DNA of 64,000 bases from Arthrobacter sp. B0490. Its GTDB lineage: Bacteria > Actinomycetota > Actinomycetes > Actinomycetales > Micrococcaceae. The stretch is from assembly GCF_002929355.1 (NCBI RefSeq), contig NZ_PJIR01000002.1:124001-188000 (forward strand). The letters run 5' to 3'. Below, piece after piece: positions 15,728 through 26,026 of the stretch (the stretch's first letter is position 1; each line of letters opens with the position of its first letter). The position numbers were made by a program, and so were the translations under genes. The notes under the pieces are model-generated. The model saw only the letters and a list, made by a program, of their open reading frames with translations. It was not told the origin of the DNA and did no database searches.

Positions 15728-16885
15728 ATGTGTCCCCGTTCTGCGAAGCCGCACACCCCGTCCATGTCCCCGAGCAGCAACACCTCCACGACCGGAGGGG
15801 AGCGTCATGTGGCGATGCGCCTCGACGATGCCTGGCTGCGGTTCCAGACGCGCCTGGCGATCCGGCGCGGCAGGGTCGAGACCGTCATCCCCTATACGGG
15901 GTACGGCACGACGTCGTGGGTGCGGGTGCTCGCCCGCGTCGTCCTCAGCGATCCGCGGGACACAGGACGTGGTTCGGAGGCCGGCCCGCTCAAGCCCCTG
16001 CAGGAGGGCATGCGGGGCTGGCGTAACTTCACGAGCGCGCCGGTGGCGCACGCCGTGGTCCATGTCACCATCGGGGACACCGTCCACGACGTCGAGGCGG
16101 ACCGCGGGGGCGTGGTGGATGCCCGCATCCCCGTGACCCTCGCCTCCGGCTGGCACACCATCTCGCTCCAGTCCGGGGAATCGAAGACGGTCGAGGCACC
16201 GGTGCGGATCGTCGCGGACGGTACGGAGTTCGGCGTCGTCTCCGACATCGACGACACCGTCATGGTGACGGCCCTGCCACGGCCCTTCTTGGCCGCCTGG
16301 AACACGTTCGTGCTGGACGAGCATGCCCGGACCCCGACGCCCGGCATGGCGGTCCTCTACGAGCGGATCGTCCGGACGTTACCCTCGGCGCCCGTCCTGT
16401 ACCTCTCGACCGGAGCCTGGAACGTGGCCCCGACGCTGTCCCGGTTCCTCTCCCGGAACCTGTACCCGGCGGGCCCGAAGCTGCTCACCGACTGGGGCCC
16501 CACGCGAGACCGCTGGTTCCGCAGCGGCCAGGACCACAAGCGGACGTCGCTCGAGCGCCTCGCCGAGGAGTTCCCCACCATGAAGTGGCTGCTGGTGGGC
16601 GACGACGGCCAGCACGACGAGGCGATCTATTCGGAGTTCGCACAGCGCCACCCGCAGAACGTCCGCGCCATCGCGATCCGTCAGCTCTCCACCGGTGAGG
16701 CGGTCCTCGCAGGCGGGCGCTCCAAGACGGGGGTGCGGCCGATGCCGGGTATCCCCTGGATCTATGCTCCCGACGGCGCCGGGATGTCCGCGCGGCTCGT
16801 GGAGCTCGGCATCATCGAGGAGGACGCGCGCACGGCCGATGTCCCCGAGCAGGCCCAGGTACCCGAGGAGACCGAGGGGACCTGA
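15728..16885 (+). CDS. App1-type phosphatase (DUF2183 family, 385 aa)
   Basis: The catalytic D-x-D-x-T motif of the HAD-like App1 family is at residues 173-177 (D-I-D-D-T). Downstream come Y-L-S-T-G-A-W-N and L-V-G-D-D-G-Q-H-D, the usual motif II and motif III/IV regions. The yeast relative dephosphorylates phosphatidic acid; bacterial substrates are not established. The ATG at 15728 is preceded by CAGACT and seven bases, the local leaderless pattern; a start at the later M-S-P-S-S-N is also possible. Confidence 0.82.
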   Translation: MCPRSAKPHTPSMSPSSNTSTTGGERHVAMRLDDAWLRFQTRLAIRRGRVETVIPYTGYGTTSWVRVLARVVLSDPRDTGRGSEAGPLKPLQEGMRGWRNFTSAPVAHAVVHVTIGDTVHDVEADRGGVVDARIPVTLASGWHTISLQSGESKTVEAPVRIVADGTEFGVVSDIDDTVMVTALPRPFLAAWNTFVLDEHARTPTPGMAVLYERIVRTLPSAPVLYLSTGAWNVAPTLSRFLSRNLYPAGPKLLTDWGPTRDRWFRSGQDHKRTSLERLAEEFPTMKWLLVGDDGQHDEAIYSEFAQRHPQNVRAIAIRQLSTGEAVLAGGRSKTGVRPMPGIPWIYAPDGAGMSARLVELGIIEEDARTADVPEQAQVPEETEGT

Positions 16886-16922
16886 CACCCGGGTGGATCC
16901 CGCGTCATTCTTCCGCGGGTAC

Positions 16923-16952
16923 TTGATGCCCGTCGCGGGACTGTCGTAGCGT
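16923..16952 (+). promoter_or_regulatory. Probable promoter of metF-metE
   Basis: TTGATG (16923-16928), an 18-bp spacer and TAGCGT (16947-16952). The leader to metF would be about 150 nt. I looked in it for cobalamin and SAM riboswitch cores and saw neither. Confidence 0.5.
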
Positions 16953-17106
16953 GTGGTCCTAGCTACAGCGGGTCGGTGCTGGGGATGTGGGTACCCCCGG
17001 ACGGGCCTGGCCATCGTACGCACGGCCGCGGCCCTCCGCGGCAGCCCCGACCTCCCGCCTCAGCGCCGCCTCCCGGGCGATGGACGGCACGTACGAAGAG
17101 GACCCG

Positions 17107-18003
17107 ATGTCACCGTCCTACCCGGCACTCTCCTACGAACTGTACCCACCGCGGAACGCCGCGGCGGAGGAGTCCCTGTGGACGACCGTCCGCCGGCTCG
17201 AGGACACGCGGCCCGACTTCGTGTCCGTCACGTACGGCGCGGCCGGCAGCAACAGGGAGACCGCGATCGACCTGCTGCGGCGGCTCCTGACCGAGACCAC
17301 GCTGAAGCCGCTCGCTCACCTGACCTGCGTCGGCAGCAGCCGCACGGACCTGGCGGCGATCATCGACCGGCTCATCGGCGGGGGAGTCCGCGGCATCCTC
17401 GCGCTCCGCGGCGACGCGCCGGACGGCGGGGTGCAGGAGGGCGACGTCGAGCACGCCGACGGGCTCGTCCGGCTCATCCGCGAGGTCGAGGCGCAGCACA
17501 CAGCGCAGCTCGCGGCCGGCCGGGTCTCCGTGGGCGTCGCGGCGTATGCGACCCGCCACCCGGACTCGCCGACCGTCGAGCAGGACATCGAGGTGCTCCT
17601 CGCGAAGGAGGCCGCGGGCGCCGACTTCGCGATCACGCAGGTGTTCTTCCGGTCCTCCGACTACGCGAGCCTCCTCCGGCGGGCACGCCGCGCCGGCGTC
17701 ACCCTGCCGATCATCCCGGGCGTCATGCCGCTCACCAGCACGCGGCGGCTCAAGAAGCTGAGCGGCCTCGCCGGCGTCGACGTCGATCAGGTCCTGTGGG
17801 ACAGGCTCGAGGGCGCCCGTAGCGACGAGGAGCGCCGTCGTGTCGGCGTCGCGGCCACCGTGGACCTCGCGCGGGCGGCGCTCGACGACGGCGCTCCGGG
17901 CATCCACCTCTACACCTTCAACGAGCATGCCGCCGCACTCGACGTCCTCGACGCCCTCGACCTCGAGCGGCCACCGCAGGCCGGCCTCGCCGCCTCCCTG
18001 TAG
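17107..18003 (+). CDS. metF: 5,10-methylenetetrahydrofolate reductase (298 aa)
   Basis: Reduces methylene-THF to 5-methyl-THF, the methyl donor for methionine synthesis. The ATG at 17107 follows GAGGA. A standard MetF TIM barrel: E-L-Y-P-P-R-N near the start, F-V-S-V-T-Y-G-A-A-G (substrate strand), G-G-V-R-G-I-L-A-L-R-G-D-A-P, the Q-V-F-F block and I-P-G-V-M-P, with H-L-Y-T-F-N near the C-terminus. FAD contacts are expected but not verified. It is 58 bases upstream of metE on the same strand, so the enzyme making methyl-THF sits next to the enzyme that uses it. Confidence 0.95.
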   Translation: MSPSYPALSYELYPPRNAAAEESLWTTVRRLEDTRPDFVSVTYGAAGSNRETAIDLLRRLLTETTLKPLAHLTCVGSSRTDLAAIIDRLIGGGVRGILALRGDAPDGGVQEGDVEHADGLVRLIREVEAQHTAQLAAGRVSVGVAAYATRHPDSPTVEQDIEVLLAKEAAGADFAITQVFFRSSDYASLLRRARRAGVTLPIIPGVMPLTSTRRLKKLSGLAGVDVDQVLWDRLEGARSDEERRRVGVAATVDLARAALDDGAPGIHLYTFNEHAAALDVLDALDLERPPQAGLAASL

Positions 18004-18061
18004 CACCGGCAGCGCCGCCACGGACGCCGCCTCCCATCCACGACAGCCGTCAGGAGATCCC

Positions 18062-20383
18062 GTGTCCGTCCCCTTCCCGCACAGCACGATCATCGGCTAC
18101 CCGCGCATCGGGCCGCGCCGCGAACTGAAGAAGGCGCTGGAGGCGTACTGGTCCGGTCAGGCCGACGCGCCGACCCTCGAACGTGAGGCACGCCGGATCC
18201 GGGAGGCCGGCTACGCCCGGCTGACCGACCTCGGACTCGACCCGCACGGCAGTGCCATCCCCGCGTCCTTCTCCCTCTACGACCAGGTGCTCGACACCGC
18301 CGTCGTCCTCGGCGCCGTACCCGATCGTTTCGCGGACCTTCCGGACGACGACGGCGCCGTCGGCCTCGACGCGTACTTCACCCTGGCGCGGGGGGACGAG
18401 GAGCGGCCGCCCCTCGAGATGACCAAGTGGTTCGACACCAACTACCACTACCTCGTGCCCGAGATCGGTGAGGAGTCGCCGTTCGCACTGTCCACGGGCA
18501 CGGTGCTGCGCGACGCGGACGAGGCCGCCGAGGCCGGCTACCGGGTGCGTCCCACGCTGATCGGGCCCGTGACGTTCCTCCTCCTCAGCAAGGCGGCCGA
18601 GGATTCCCGCGCCTCCTTCCACCCGCTCGACCGCATCGACGACGTGCTGCCCCTGTACGCGGAGCTCCTCCGCCGCCTCGCGGGGCGGGGTATCCGGTGG
18701 GTCCAGTTCGAAGAGCCCGCCCTTGTCGCCGACTCCACCCTCCCCGAGGAACGCATCCAGGGCGCGGTCCGGCACGCCTACGGCCGGCTCACGGAGGCGT
18801 CACGACGCCCGGCGGTCCTCGTGACCACCCCGTACGGATCGCCCGGGACGCGCCTGGCGGCGCTCGCCGCGACCGCCGTCGACGCCGTACACCTCGACCT
18901 GGTGAGGGGCACGCCGCCGACGGCCGAGGACCTGGCACTGCTGCGGGGCAGGACACTCGTCGCGGGGGTCGTCGACGGGCGCAACGTGTGGAAGGCCGAC
19001 CTCCGGGCGGCGGCCGCGACGATCGACGCGCTGAGGACCGACGGCGTCGCCCTGTCGGTGGCGACGTCGACCTCGCTCCAGCACGTACCGCACGACACGG
19101 GAGCGGAACAGGCGCTCGACGCGCGGTTGCGCTCCTGGTTGTCCTTCGCGGACCAGAAGGTCCGGGAGGTCGCGGTCCTCGCCCAGCACGCGGCGCATCC
19201 CGGGGCGGTCGACCGTGAGATCGCTGCGGCGACACGGGTGCTGACGGAGCGGGGCGGCGCCCGCGGGGTCGACGTCCCTGCCGTCCGTGCACGCGCCGCC
19301 GCGCTGGCGCCGTCTGACTTCGAGCGGCGCCCGTTCGCGGAGCGGCTCGCCGCCCAGCAGGCGTCACTGGACCTGCCGCTCCTGCCGACGACGACGATCG
19401 GTTCCTTCCCCCAGACCCCCGGCGTCCGATCCGCCCGAGCGCGGGCGGCGACAGGCGCGCTCCCGGCAGGCGACTACGAGACCGTGCTGCAGGACGAGAT
19501 CCGGCACGTCATCGGCCTGCAGGAGGAGCTCGGGTTCGACGTCCTGGTGCACGGGGAGCCCGAACGCAACGACATGGTGCAGTACTTCGCCGAACACCTC
19601 GACGGGTTCGACGTCACGCAGCACGGCTGGGTGCAGTCCTACGGCTCGCGGTGCACCCGCCCGTCGATCCTCTGGGGAGACGTCTCCCGACCGGCGCCGA
19701 TCACGGTGCCCTGGACGTCCTTCGCCCAGTCGCTCACCGACAGGCCCGTCAAGGGCATGCTCACGGGCCCGGTCACCATCCTCGCCTGGTCCTTCGTCCG
19801 GAACGACCAGCCGCTGGCCGACACGGCCTTCCAGCTGGCGCTCGCCCTGAGGGACGAGGTGGAGGACCTCGAGCGGTCCGGGACGCGCATCATCCAGGTG
19901 GACGAGCCGGCGCTGCGGGAGCTCCTGCCCCTGCGCCACGCCGACCAGGCCGCCTATCTCGACTGGGCGGTGCGGGCCTTCAGGCTGGCGACGTCCTCTG
20001 CGGCGCCCGCGACCCAGATCCACACCCACCTGTGCTATTCCGAGTTCGGGGCCGTGATCGCGGCGATCGACGGTCTCGACGCCGATGTCACGTCCATCGA
20101 GGCCGCGCGGTCCCGCATGGAGGTGGTGCACGACCTCGAGCACCACGGCTTCGGCCGGGGTGTGGGGCCCGGGGTGTACGACATCCACTCGCCGCGCGTG
20201 CCCGACGCCGAGGAGATCCGCCTGCTCCTGGAGCGCGCCGTCCGGCACGTCCCGGCCGCGCAGCTCTGGGTGAACCCGGACTGCGGGCTCAAGACGCGCG
20301 GGTACCGGGAGGTCGAGCAGTCGCTGCGGAACCTGGTGGACGCCGCCCGGTCCGTGCGGGCGGCGGTCGCCATCCGGGGCTAG
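18062..20383 (+). CDS. metE: Cobalamin-independent methionine synthase (773 aa)
   Basis: Transfers the methyl group of 5-methyl-THF polyglutamate to homocysteine. A GTG at 18062 after AGGAGA starts the canonical I-I-G-Y-P-R-I-G-P-R-R-E-L-K. Two fused barrels are present; the C-terminal zinc ligands H656, C658 (H-T-H-L-C-Y) and C741 (D-C-G-L-K-T-R-G) are intact, as is the T-T-I-G-S-F-P-Q-T linker start. Length is normal. It forms an operon with metF. Convergent with the LysR-type gene beyond it. Confidence 0.96.
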   Translation: MSVPFPHSTIIGYPRIGPRRELKKALEAYWSGQADAPTLEREARRIREAGYARLTDLGLDPHGSAIPASFSLYDQVLDTAVVLGAVPDRFADLPDDDGAVGLDAYFTLARGDEERPPLEMTKWFDTNYHYLVPEIGEESPFALSTGTVLRDADEAAEAGYRVRPTLIGPVTFLLLSKAAEDSRASFHPLDRIDDVLPLYAELLRRLAGRGIRWVQFEEPALVADSTLPEERIQGAVRHAYGRLTEASRRPAVLVTTPYGSPGTRLAALAATAVDAVHLDLVRGTPPTAEDLALLRGRTLVAGVVDGRNVWKADLRAAAATIDALRTDGVALSVATSTSLQHVPHDTGAEQALDARLRSWLSFADQKVREVAVLAQHAAHPGAVDREIAAATRVLTERGGARGVDVPAVRARAAALAPSDFERRPFAERLAAQQASLDLPLLPTTTIGSFPQTPGVRSARARAATGALPAGDYETVLQDEIRHVIGLQEELGFDVLVHGEPERNDMVQYFAEHLDGFDVTQHGWVQSYGSRCTRPSILWGDVSRPAPITVPWTSFAQSLTDRPVKGMLTGPVTILAWSFVRNDQPLADTAFQLALALRDEVEDLERSGTRIIQVDEPALRELLPLRHADQAAYLDWAVRAFRLATSSAAPATQIHTHLCYSEFGAVIAAIDGLDADVTSIEAARSRMEVVHDLEHHGFGRGVGPGVYDIHSPRVPDAEEIRLLLERAVRHVPAAQLWVNPDCGLKTRGYREVEQSLRNLVDAARSVRAAVAIRG

Positions 20384-20514
20384 GCACCGCCCGACGGCGA
20401 CCTCCGGGACCGGGATCGCCTTCCCCCTGCGGTCCGCGCTGTACACCGGCGTACGGCGGGGTGGAGGCTGTGCCGTTCGCGGCGTGGTCGAGGAACGGGG
20501 GGGTCGATGGGCGA

Positions 20515-21465
20515 TCAGCGGTCGGAGGGTGCGTACCCCGGAGCCGTGTGCTTCGGCCCGATGCTCTGGCTCCGGAGGATGTCGGCGAGTTGATCCATGA
20601 AGAGCCGCACCCGCGCGTCGTCGGCGTCGCCCGTGCGCAGGGCGAAGATGCTGCGGGCGAGCCGGATCTCCGGGACGTCGAGCGCCACGACGCCGTCGGG
20701 CCGGTTGACCATGGCGAGTTCGGGCACGAGCGCCGCGCCGAGGCCTGCAGCGGTGAGTTCGAGACTCGCGTTGAAGTCGTCGCAGTACGCGGCGATCCTG
20801 GGATGGAGGTTGCAGCTCGCGAAGAGCCGCTCGATCACCGTGGCGTCGGCGGTCCCCGGGTGGTGCATGATCCACGGCATGTCGGCGAGCTGGTCCGCGG
20901 TGACGCGGGAGCCGCTGCGGATGCCCCAGCTCGCGGGCAGGATGACCCGGAAGTCGTCGTCGCCGATCCACTGGCGGCTCAGCGTCGACGGCCAGGCGAG
21001 ACCGGCCTGGCCCACCTGGTAGACGAGGGCGAGGTCGAGGTCGCCTCCCGTCCGCAGCCCCTGGATGGCGTGGGAGGGTTCCCCGACGAACAGGCGCAGC
21101 GACACCCCGAGCCGCTGCCACTCGGGCATGCGGAGCAGCCGCGGCAGGGCGAACGTCGCGAGGCTCGGGAAGATCCCGAGCCGGAGTTCGTGCGCGGGTC
21201 CGGAACCGGCGCGCACGGTCGAGGCGAGCAGGGCGTCGATGTCCGTCAGGACCTTCGCGGCATGTCGCGCCATGGCGAGCGCCGCGTCCGTGGGGAGGGC
21301 GCTGCGGGCGGAGCGCAGGAAGAGGGTGGCGCCCGTGTCCCGCTCGAGCGCCGACATCTGCTGCGACACGGCCGACGCCGTGTAGCCGAGGCTCGTGGCG
21401 GCCCCGCTGAAGGAGCCGTGGCGGAGGACCTCGAGCAGCGTCCGCAGGTGGACCGGATTGACCAT
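20515..21465 (-). CDS. LysR-family transcriptional regulator (316 aa)
   Basis: ATG at 21463-21465 after AAGGAGA. Residues 1-60 are a winged helix-turn-helix (L-R-T-L-L-E-V-L-R-H-G-S-F-S-G-A-A, then S-A-V-S-Q-Q-M-S-A-L-E); the rest is a LysR effector domain. It is convergent with metE and divergent from the nrd operon, about 475 bases from nrdH. Either could be a target but the sequence does not show it. Not obviously MetR by sequence. Confidence 0.9.
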   Translation of the reverse strand: MVNPVHLRTLLEVLRHGSFSGAATSLGYTASAVSQQMSALERDTGATLFLRSARSALPTDAALAMARHAAKVLTDIDALLASTVRAGSGPAHELRLGIFPSLATFALPRLLRMPEWQRLGVSLRLFVGEPSHAIQGLRTGGDLDLALVYQVGQAGLAWPSTLSRQWIGDDDFRVILPASWGIRSGSRVTADQLADMPWIMHHPGTADATVIERLFASCNLHPRIAAYCDDFNASLELTAAGLGAALVPELAMVNRPDGVVALDVPEIRLARSIFALRTGDADDARVRLFMDQLADILRSQSIGPKHTAPGYAPSDR

Positions 21466-21942
21466 GCAGCATCTCCTTCTCGTCCGTCCGGATGTCGAGC
21501 CTACCGGGGCCGACGCGAGGTCCGCTGCGGAGGCGCTGCGCCGTCGTGCACGCCCCTGCGGCGGCCGACGCGACACGCCGGAAAAACACGACACGAGAAT
21601 TTCTTGCGGCTGTGGGGAAGTACTCCACAGCATGTGGACCGGGGCCCTCGAACAGGGCCGGATCGGCGGGTTTCCGGGCTTCCGCCGGGGGCTGATCTGT
21701 GGACATCGTGTGGACTACTCGCTCCCCGAATGACATACTTGTAATACATCATGTAGGGGTCTGTCCCAACGGTCCGTACTAGATGTAGTATCGAGGGACA
21801 GAAACAGTCGCTGCACAGCATGAGCCGCAAGGTGCGAGAAACCCCAGATTTCTTCCCCATTTCCGGGGCCGCGCCGCTCATGCCTCGACAGCACGCTGCT
21901 GGTGGAAGATCAGCAGCCGTATGAGGAAAAGGGGACCAGGAA
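21466..21942. other. Long intergenic region upstream of nrdHIEF
   Basis: This 477-base, relatively AT-rich region holds the nrd promoter and NrdR-like boxes (21746-21789) and a long nrdH leader of about 140 nt. It also contains several TGTGGA words (about 21624-21713) that resemble partial DnaA boxes but do not fit the full consensus. No protein gene was found in it. Confidence 0.6.
21746..21791 (+). promoter_or_regulatory. Tandem NrdR-like boxes overlapping the nrdHIEF promoter
   Basis: Box 1 ACATCATGTAGG (21746-21757) and box 2 ACTAGATGTAGT (21778-21789) both resemble the NrdR palindrome core (CWATATMTWG-like). Their centres are 32 bp apart, three helical turns, the usual spacing of paired NrdR boxes. 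Box 2 overlaps a -10-like TAGTAT (21786-21791). NrdR with ATP or dATP bound would block the promoter. Confidence 0.75.
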
Positions 21943-22188
21943 ATGACCGTCACGGTTTACACGAAGCCGGCTTGCGTTCAGTGCAATGCCACGTACCGCG
22001 CTCTGGACAAGAAGGGCATCGCCTACCAGAGCGTCGACATCTCGCAGGACCCGACGGCGCTCGAGCGCGTCCGGTCGATGGGCTACATGCAGGCCCCCGT
22101 CGTCATCACCGACAACGACCACTGGTCCGGCTTCCGTCCCGACAAGATCAGTGCCCTCGCGGACTCCCTCGTCAGCTCCGTAGCCTGA
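21943..22188 (+). CDS. nrdH: Glutaredoxin-like protein NrdH (81 aa)
   Basis: Small thioredoxin-fold electron donor to class Ib ribonucleotide reductase. The redox motif is C11-V-Q-C14; W-S-G-F-R-P-D near the C-terminus is the NrdH signature that replaces the glutathione site. Normal length. It heads nrdH-nrdI-nrdE-nrdF and is preceded by the NrdR-like boxes. Confidence 0.96.
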   Translation: MTVTVYTKPACVQCNATYRALDKKGIAYQSVDISQDPTALERVRSMGYMQAPVVITDNDHWSGFRPDKISALADSLVSSVA

Positions 22189-22225
22189 CCGGATCCCTCC
22201 GGGGTCCCTACCGCGCGGCATCAGG

Positions 22226-22693
22226 ATGAGCGCCCTCGCCGTGGACGACCAGGCCACCTCCGTACCCCCGGTCGGGGAGACGGAGGGGCCGGTCACCGGT
22301 GCCCCGCTGATCTACTTCTCGTCGGTCTCCGACAACACCCACCGCTTCGTGAAGAAGCTGGGCATCCGGGCCGCCCGTATGCCGGTGCTCACGAAGGAGC
22401 CCACGTTGCGGGCCACCCGCCCCTACGTCCTGGTCCTCCCCACCTACGGGGGGATCACCGGCAAGGGTGCGGTACCCCGCCAGGTCGTCAAGTTCTTGAA
22501 CAACGAGCAGAACCGGGACCTCCTCAGGGGGGTCATCGGGGCCGGGAACACCAACTTCGGTGAGACCTACTGCCTTGCCGCCGACATCGTCGCCGCGAAG
22601 TGCGACGTGCCGGTGCTGTACAGATTCGAAGTCATGGGCACGTCCGAGGACGTGGACCGCGTAACCAAAGGATTGGAAGAGTTTTGGACATGA
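22226..22693 (+). CDS. nrdI: NrdI flavodoxin-like protein (155 aa)
   Basis: NrdI supplies oxidant from FMN to assemble the dimanganese-tyrosyl radical of Nrd[14 protein letters not shown] forms the FMN phosphate loop, L-V-L-P-T-Y-G-G the second FMN contact and G-N-T-N-F-G the third. A ~25-residue N-terminal extension precedes the core. Its stop overlaps the nrdE start as ATGA (22690-22693). Confidence 0.95.
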   Translation: MSALAVDDQATSVPPVGETEGPVTGAPLIYFSSVSDNTHRFVKKLGIRAARMPVLTKEPTLRATRPYVLVLPTYGGITGKGAVPRQVVKFLNNEQNRDLLRGVIGAGNTNFGETYCLAADIVAAKCDVPVLYRFEVMGTSEDVDRVTKGLEEFWT

Positions 22694-24849
22694 GTGTTGC
22701 AGAGACGGAGACGGGCGCACCCGCAGCCGCGGTGGACCGCTTCAAGGACATGGGCTATCACGAGCTGAACGCCATGCTCAACTTGTACGGCGCGAACGGG
22801 GAGATCCAGTTCGACGCCGACCGCGAGGCTGCGCACCAGTACTTCCTGCAGCACGTGAACAACAACACGGTCTTCTTCCACGACCTGGAGGAGAAGCTCG
22901 ACTACCTCGTGAAGAACGAGTACTACGAGCGGGAGACGCTCCACCAGTACACGATGAACTTCATTCGTGACCTCTTCAAGCGCGCGTACGCCAAGAAGTT
23001 CCGCTTCGAGACGTTCCTCGGCGCCTTCAAGTACTACACCTCGTACACGCTGAAGACGTTCGACGGCAAGCGCTACCTCGAGCGCTACGAGGACCGCGTC
23101 TGCATGGTCGCCCTGCACCTGGCACGGGGCGACGAGCAGCTCGCCACCCAGATGGTCGACGAGATCATCGACGGCCGCTTCCAGCCCGCCACCCCCACCT
23201 TCCTCAACGCCGGCAAGCGCCAGCGCGGTGAACTCGTCTCCTGCTTCCTGCTCCGCATCGAGGACAACATGGAGTCGATCGGCCGGTCCATCAACTCGGC
23301 CCTGCAGCTCTCGAAGCGCGGCGGCGGCGTGGCCTTCGCCCTGACCAACATCCGCGAGGTCGGCGCGCCGATCAAGCAGATCGAGAACCAGTCATCCGGC
23401 GTCATCCCCGTGATGAAGCTCCTCGAGGACAGCTTCTCCTACGCCAACCAGCTCGGTGCCCGCCAGGGTGCCGGAGCGGTGTACCTGCACGCCCACCACC
23501 CGGACATCAACCGCTTCCTCGACACGAAGCGCGAGAACGCGGACGAGAAGATCCGCATCAAGACGCTGTCCCTCGGCGTCGTCGTCCCCGACATCACGTT
23601 CGAGCTCGCCAAGCGCGACGAGGACATGTACCTGTTCTCCCCGTACGATGTCGAGCGCGTCTACGGCATGCCGTTCTCCGACATCTCGGTCACCGAGAAG
23701 TACTACGAGATGGTGGACGACGCCCGCATCAAGAAGACCAAGATCAAGGCCCGCGAGTTCTTCCAGACCCTCGCGGAGATCCAGTTCGAGTCCGGCTACC
23801 CGTACATCATGTTCGAGGACACCGTGAACCGGGCCAACCCGATCGACGGCAAGATCATCATGTCCAACCTGTGCTCCGAGATCCTCCAGGTCTCCGAGCC
23901 CACCACGTACCACGAGGACCTGTCCTACGACCAGGTGGGCAAGGACATCTCCTGCAACCTCGGTTCGCTGAACATCGCGAAGACCATGGACTCGCCCGAC
24001 TTCGGCCGGACCATCGAGACCGCGATCCGCACCCTCTCGGCCGTCTCGGACATGAGCCACATCAGCTCGGTGCCCTCGATCGCCAAGGGAAACGACGCCT
24101 CGCACGCCATCGGCCTCGGCCAGATGAACCTGCACGGCTACCTCGCCCGTGAGCGGGTCCACTACGGCTCCGACGAGGGCCTGGACTTCACGAACATCTA
24201 CTTCTACTCGGTGGTGTACCACTGCATCCGGGCGTCGAACCTGATGTCCATCGAGACGGGGCGCCGGTTCGCCGGCTTCGAGAAGTCGAAGTACGCCTCC
24301 GGCGAGTTCTTCGACAAGTACACCGACCAGGTGTGGGAGCCTGCGACGCCGCGCGTGCGTGAGCTGTTCGCCGACGTGCACATCCCCACGCAGGAGGACT
24401 GGCGTGCCCTGAAGGCCTCGGTCATGGAGCACGGCATCTACAACCAGAACCTGCAGGCCGTCCCGCCGACCGGTTCGATCTCGTACATCAACAACTCGAC
24501 GTCGTCCATCCACCCGGTGGCGTCGAAGATCGAGATCCGCAAGGAAGGCAAGCTGGGCCGCGTGTACTACCCGGCCCCGTACCTCACCAACGACAACCTG
24601 GAGTACTACCAGGACGCGTACGAGATCGGCTACGAGAAGATCATCGACACCTACGCCGCTGCCACGCAGCACGTGGACCAGGGCCTGTCCCTGACGCTGT
24701 TCTTCAAGGACACCGCCACCACGCGCGAGATCAACAAGTCGCAGATCTACGCGTGGCGCAAGGGCATCAAGACCGTCTACTACATCCGTCTCCGCCAGCT
24801 CGCGCTGGAAGGGACCGAGGTGGAGGGCTGCGTCAGTTGCATGCTCTAG
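22690..24849 (+). CDS. nrdE: Class Ib ribonucleotide reductase alpha subunit (719 aa)
   Basis: Reduces ribonucleoside diphosphates to deoxyribonucleotides. The ATG at 22690 overlaps the nrdI stop. Active-site features: E-L-V-S-C-F-L and the N-L-C-S-E-I catalytic loop, P-P-T-G-S-I-S in the radical-transfer region, and a C-terminal C714-V-S-C717 swinging-arm pair that NrdH re-reduces. It lacks the N-terminal ATP cone of class Ia enzymes, so activity control should be mainly transcriptional, in line with the NrdR-like boxes. Confidence 0.97.
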   Translation: MSVAETETGAPAAAVDRFKDMGYHELNAMLNLYGANGEIQFDADREAAHQYFLQHVNNNTVFFHDLEEKLDYLVKNEYYERETLHQYTMNFIRDLFKRAYAKKFRFETFLGAFKYYTSYTLKTFDGKRYLERYEDRVCMVALHLARGDEQLATQMVDEIIDGRFQPATPTFLNAGKRQRGELVSCFLLRIEDNMESIGRSINSALQLSKRGGGVAFALTNIREVGAPIKQIENQSSGVIPVMKLLEDSFSYANQLGARQGAGAVYLHAHHPDINRFLDTKRENADEKIRIKTLSLGVVVPDITFELAKRDEDMYLFSPYDVERVYGMPFSDISVTEKYYEMVDDARIKKTKIKAREFFQTLAEIQFESGYPYIMFEDTVNRANPIDGKIIMSNLCSEILQVSEPTTYHEDLSYDQVGKDISCNLGSLNIAKTMDSPDFGRTIETAIRTLSAVSDMSHISSVPSIAKGNDASHAIGLGQMNLHGYLARERVHYGSDEGLDFTNIYFYSVVYHCIRASNLMSIETGRRFAGFEKSKYASGEFFDKYTDQVWEPATPRVRELFADVHIPTQEDWRALKASVMEHGIYNQNLQAVPPTGSISYINNSTSSIHPVASKIEIRKEGKLGRVYYPAPYLTNDNLEYYQDAYEIGYEKIIDTYAAATQHVDQGLSLTLFFKDTATTREINKSQIYAWRKGIKTVYYIRLRQLALEGTEVEGCVSCML

Positions 24850-25887
<1,038 letters not shown>

Positions 25888-25956
25888 CTCTTCATCACAT
25901 CCCGTGAGATGCGGGGCCAGGCGAGAGCCCGGTCGTCTGGTGGGAAGACCCGGAGC

Positions 25957-25990
25957 GCCCGGTCGGGGATCCTCCGACCGGGCCCTCTCT
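25957..25990 (+). terminator. Rho-independent terminator after nrdF
   Basis: GCCCGGTCGG (25957-25966) pairs perfectly with CCGACCGGGC (25974-25983) around a 7-nt loop; CCTCTCTT follows. It lies between the convergent nrdF and carboxypeptidase genes and may serve both. Confidence 0.8.
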
Positions 25991-26026
25991 TGTGCGTCGA
26001 GGTCGCGCCCGGCCTCGGCGCACCGG

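Noticed and set aside
21600..21720. A replication origin with DnaA boxes near the TGTGGA words
   Set aside because: The words do not match the full DnaA-box consensus and no dnaA, dnaN or AT-rich unwinding region is present; the region fits an nrd promoter.
19364..21736. A long minus-strand frame across metE and the LysR gene
   Set aside because: Composition is Arg/Pro/Gly-biased and it is out of frame with the recognisable LysR protein and antisense to metE.
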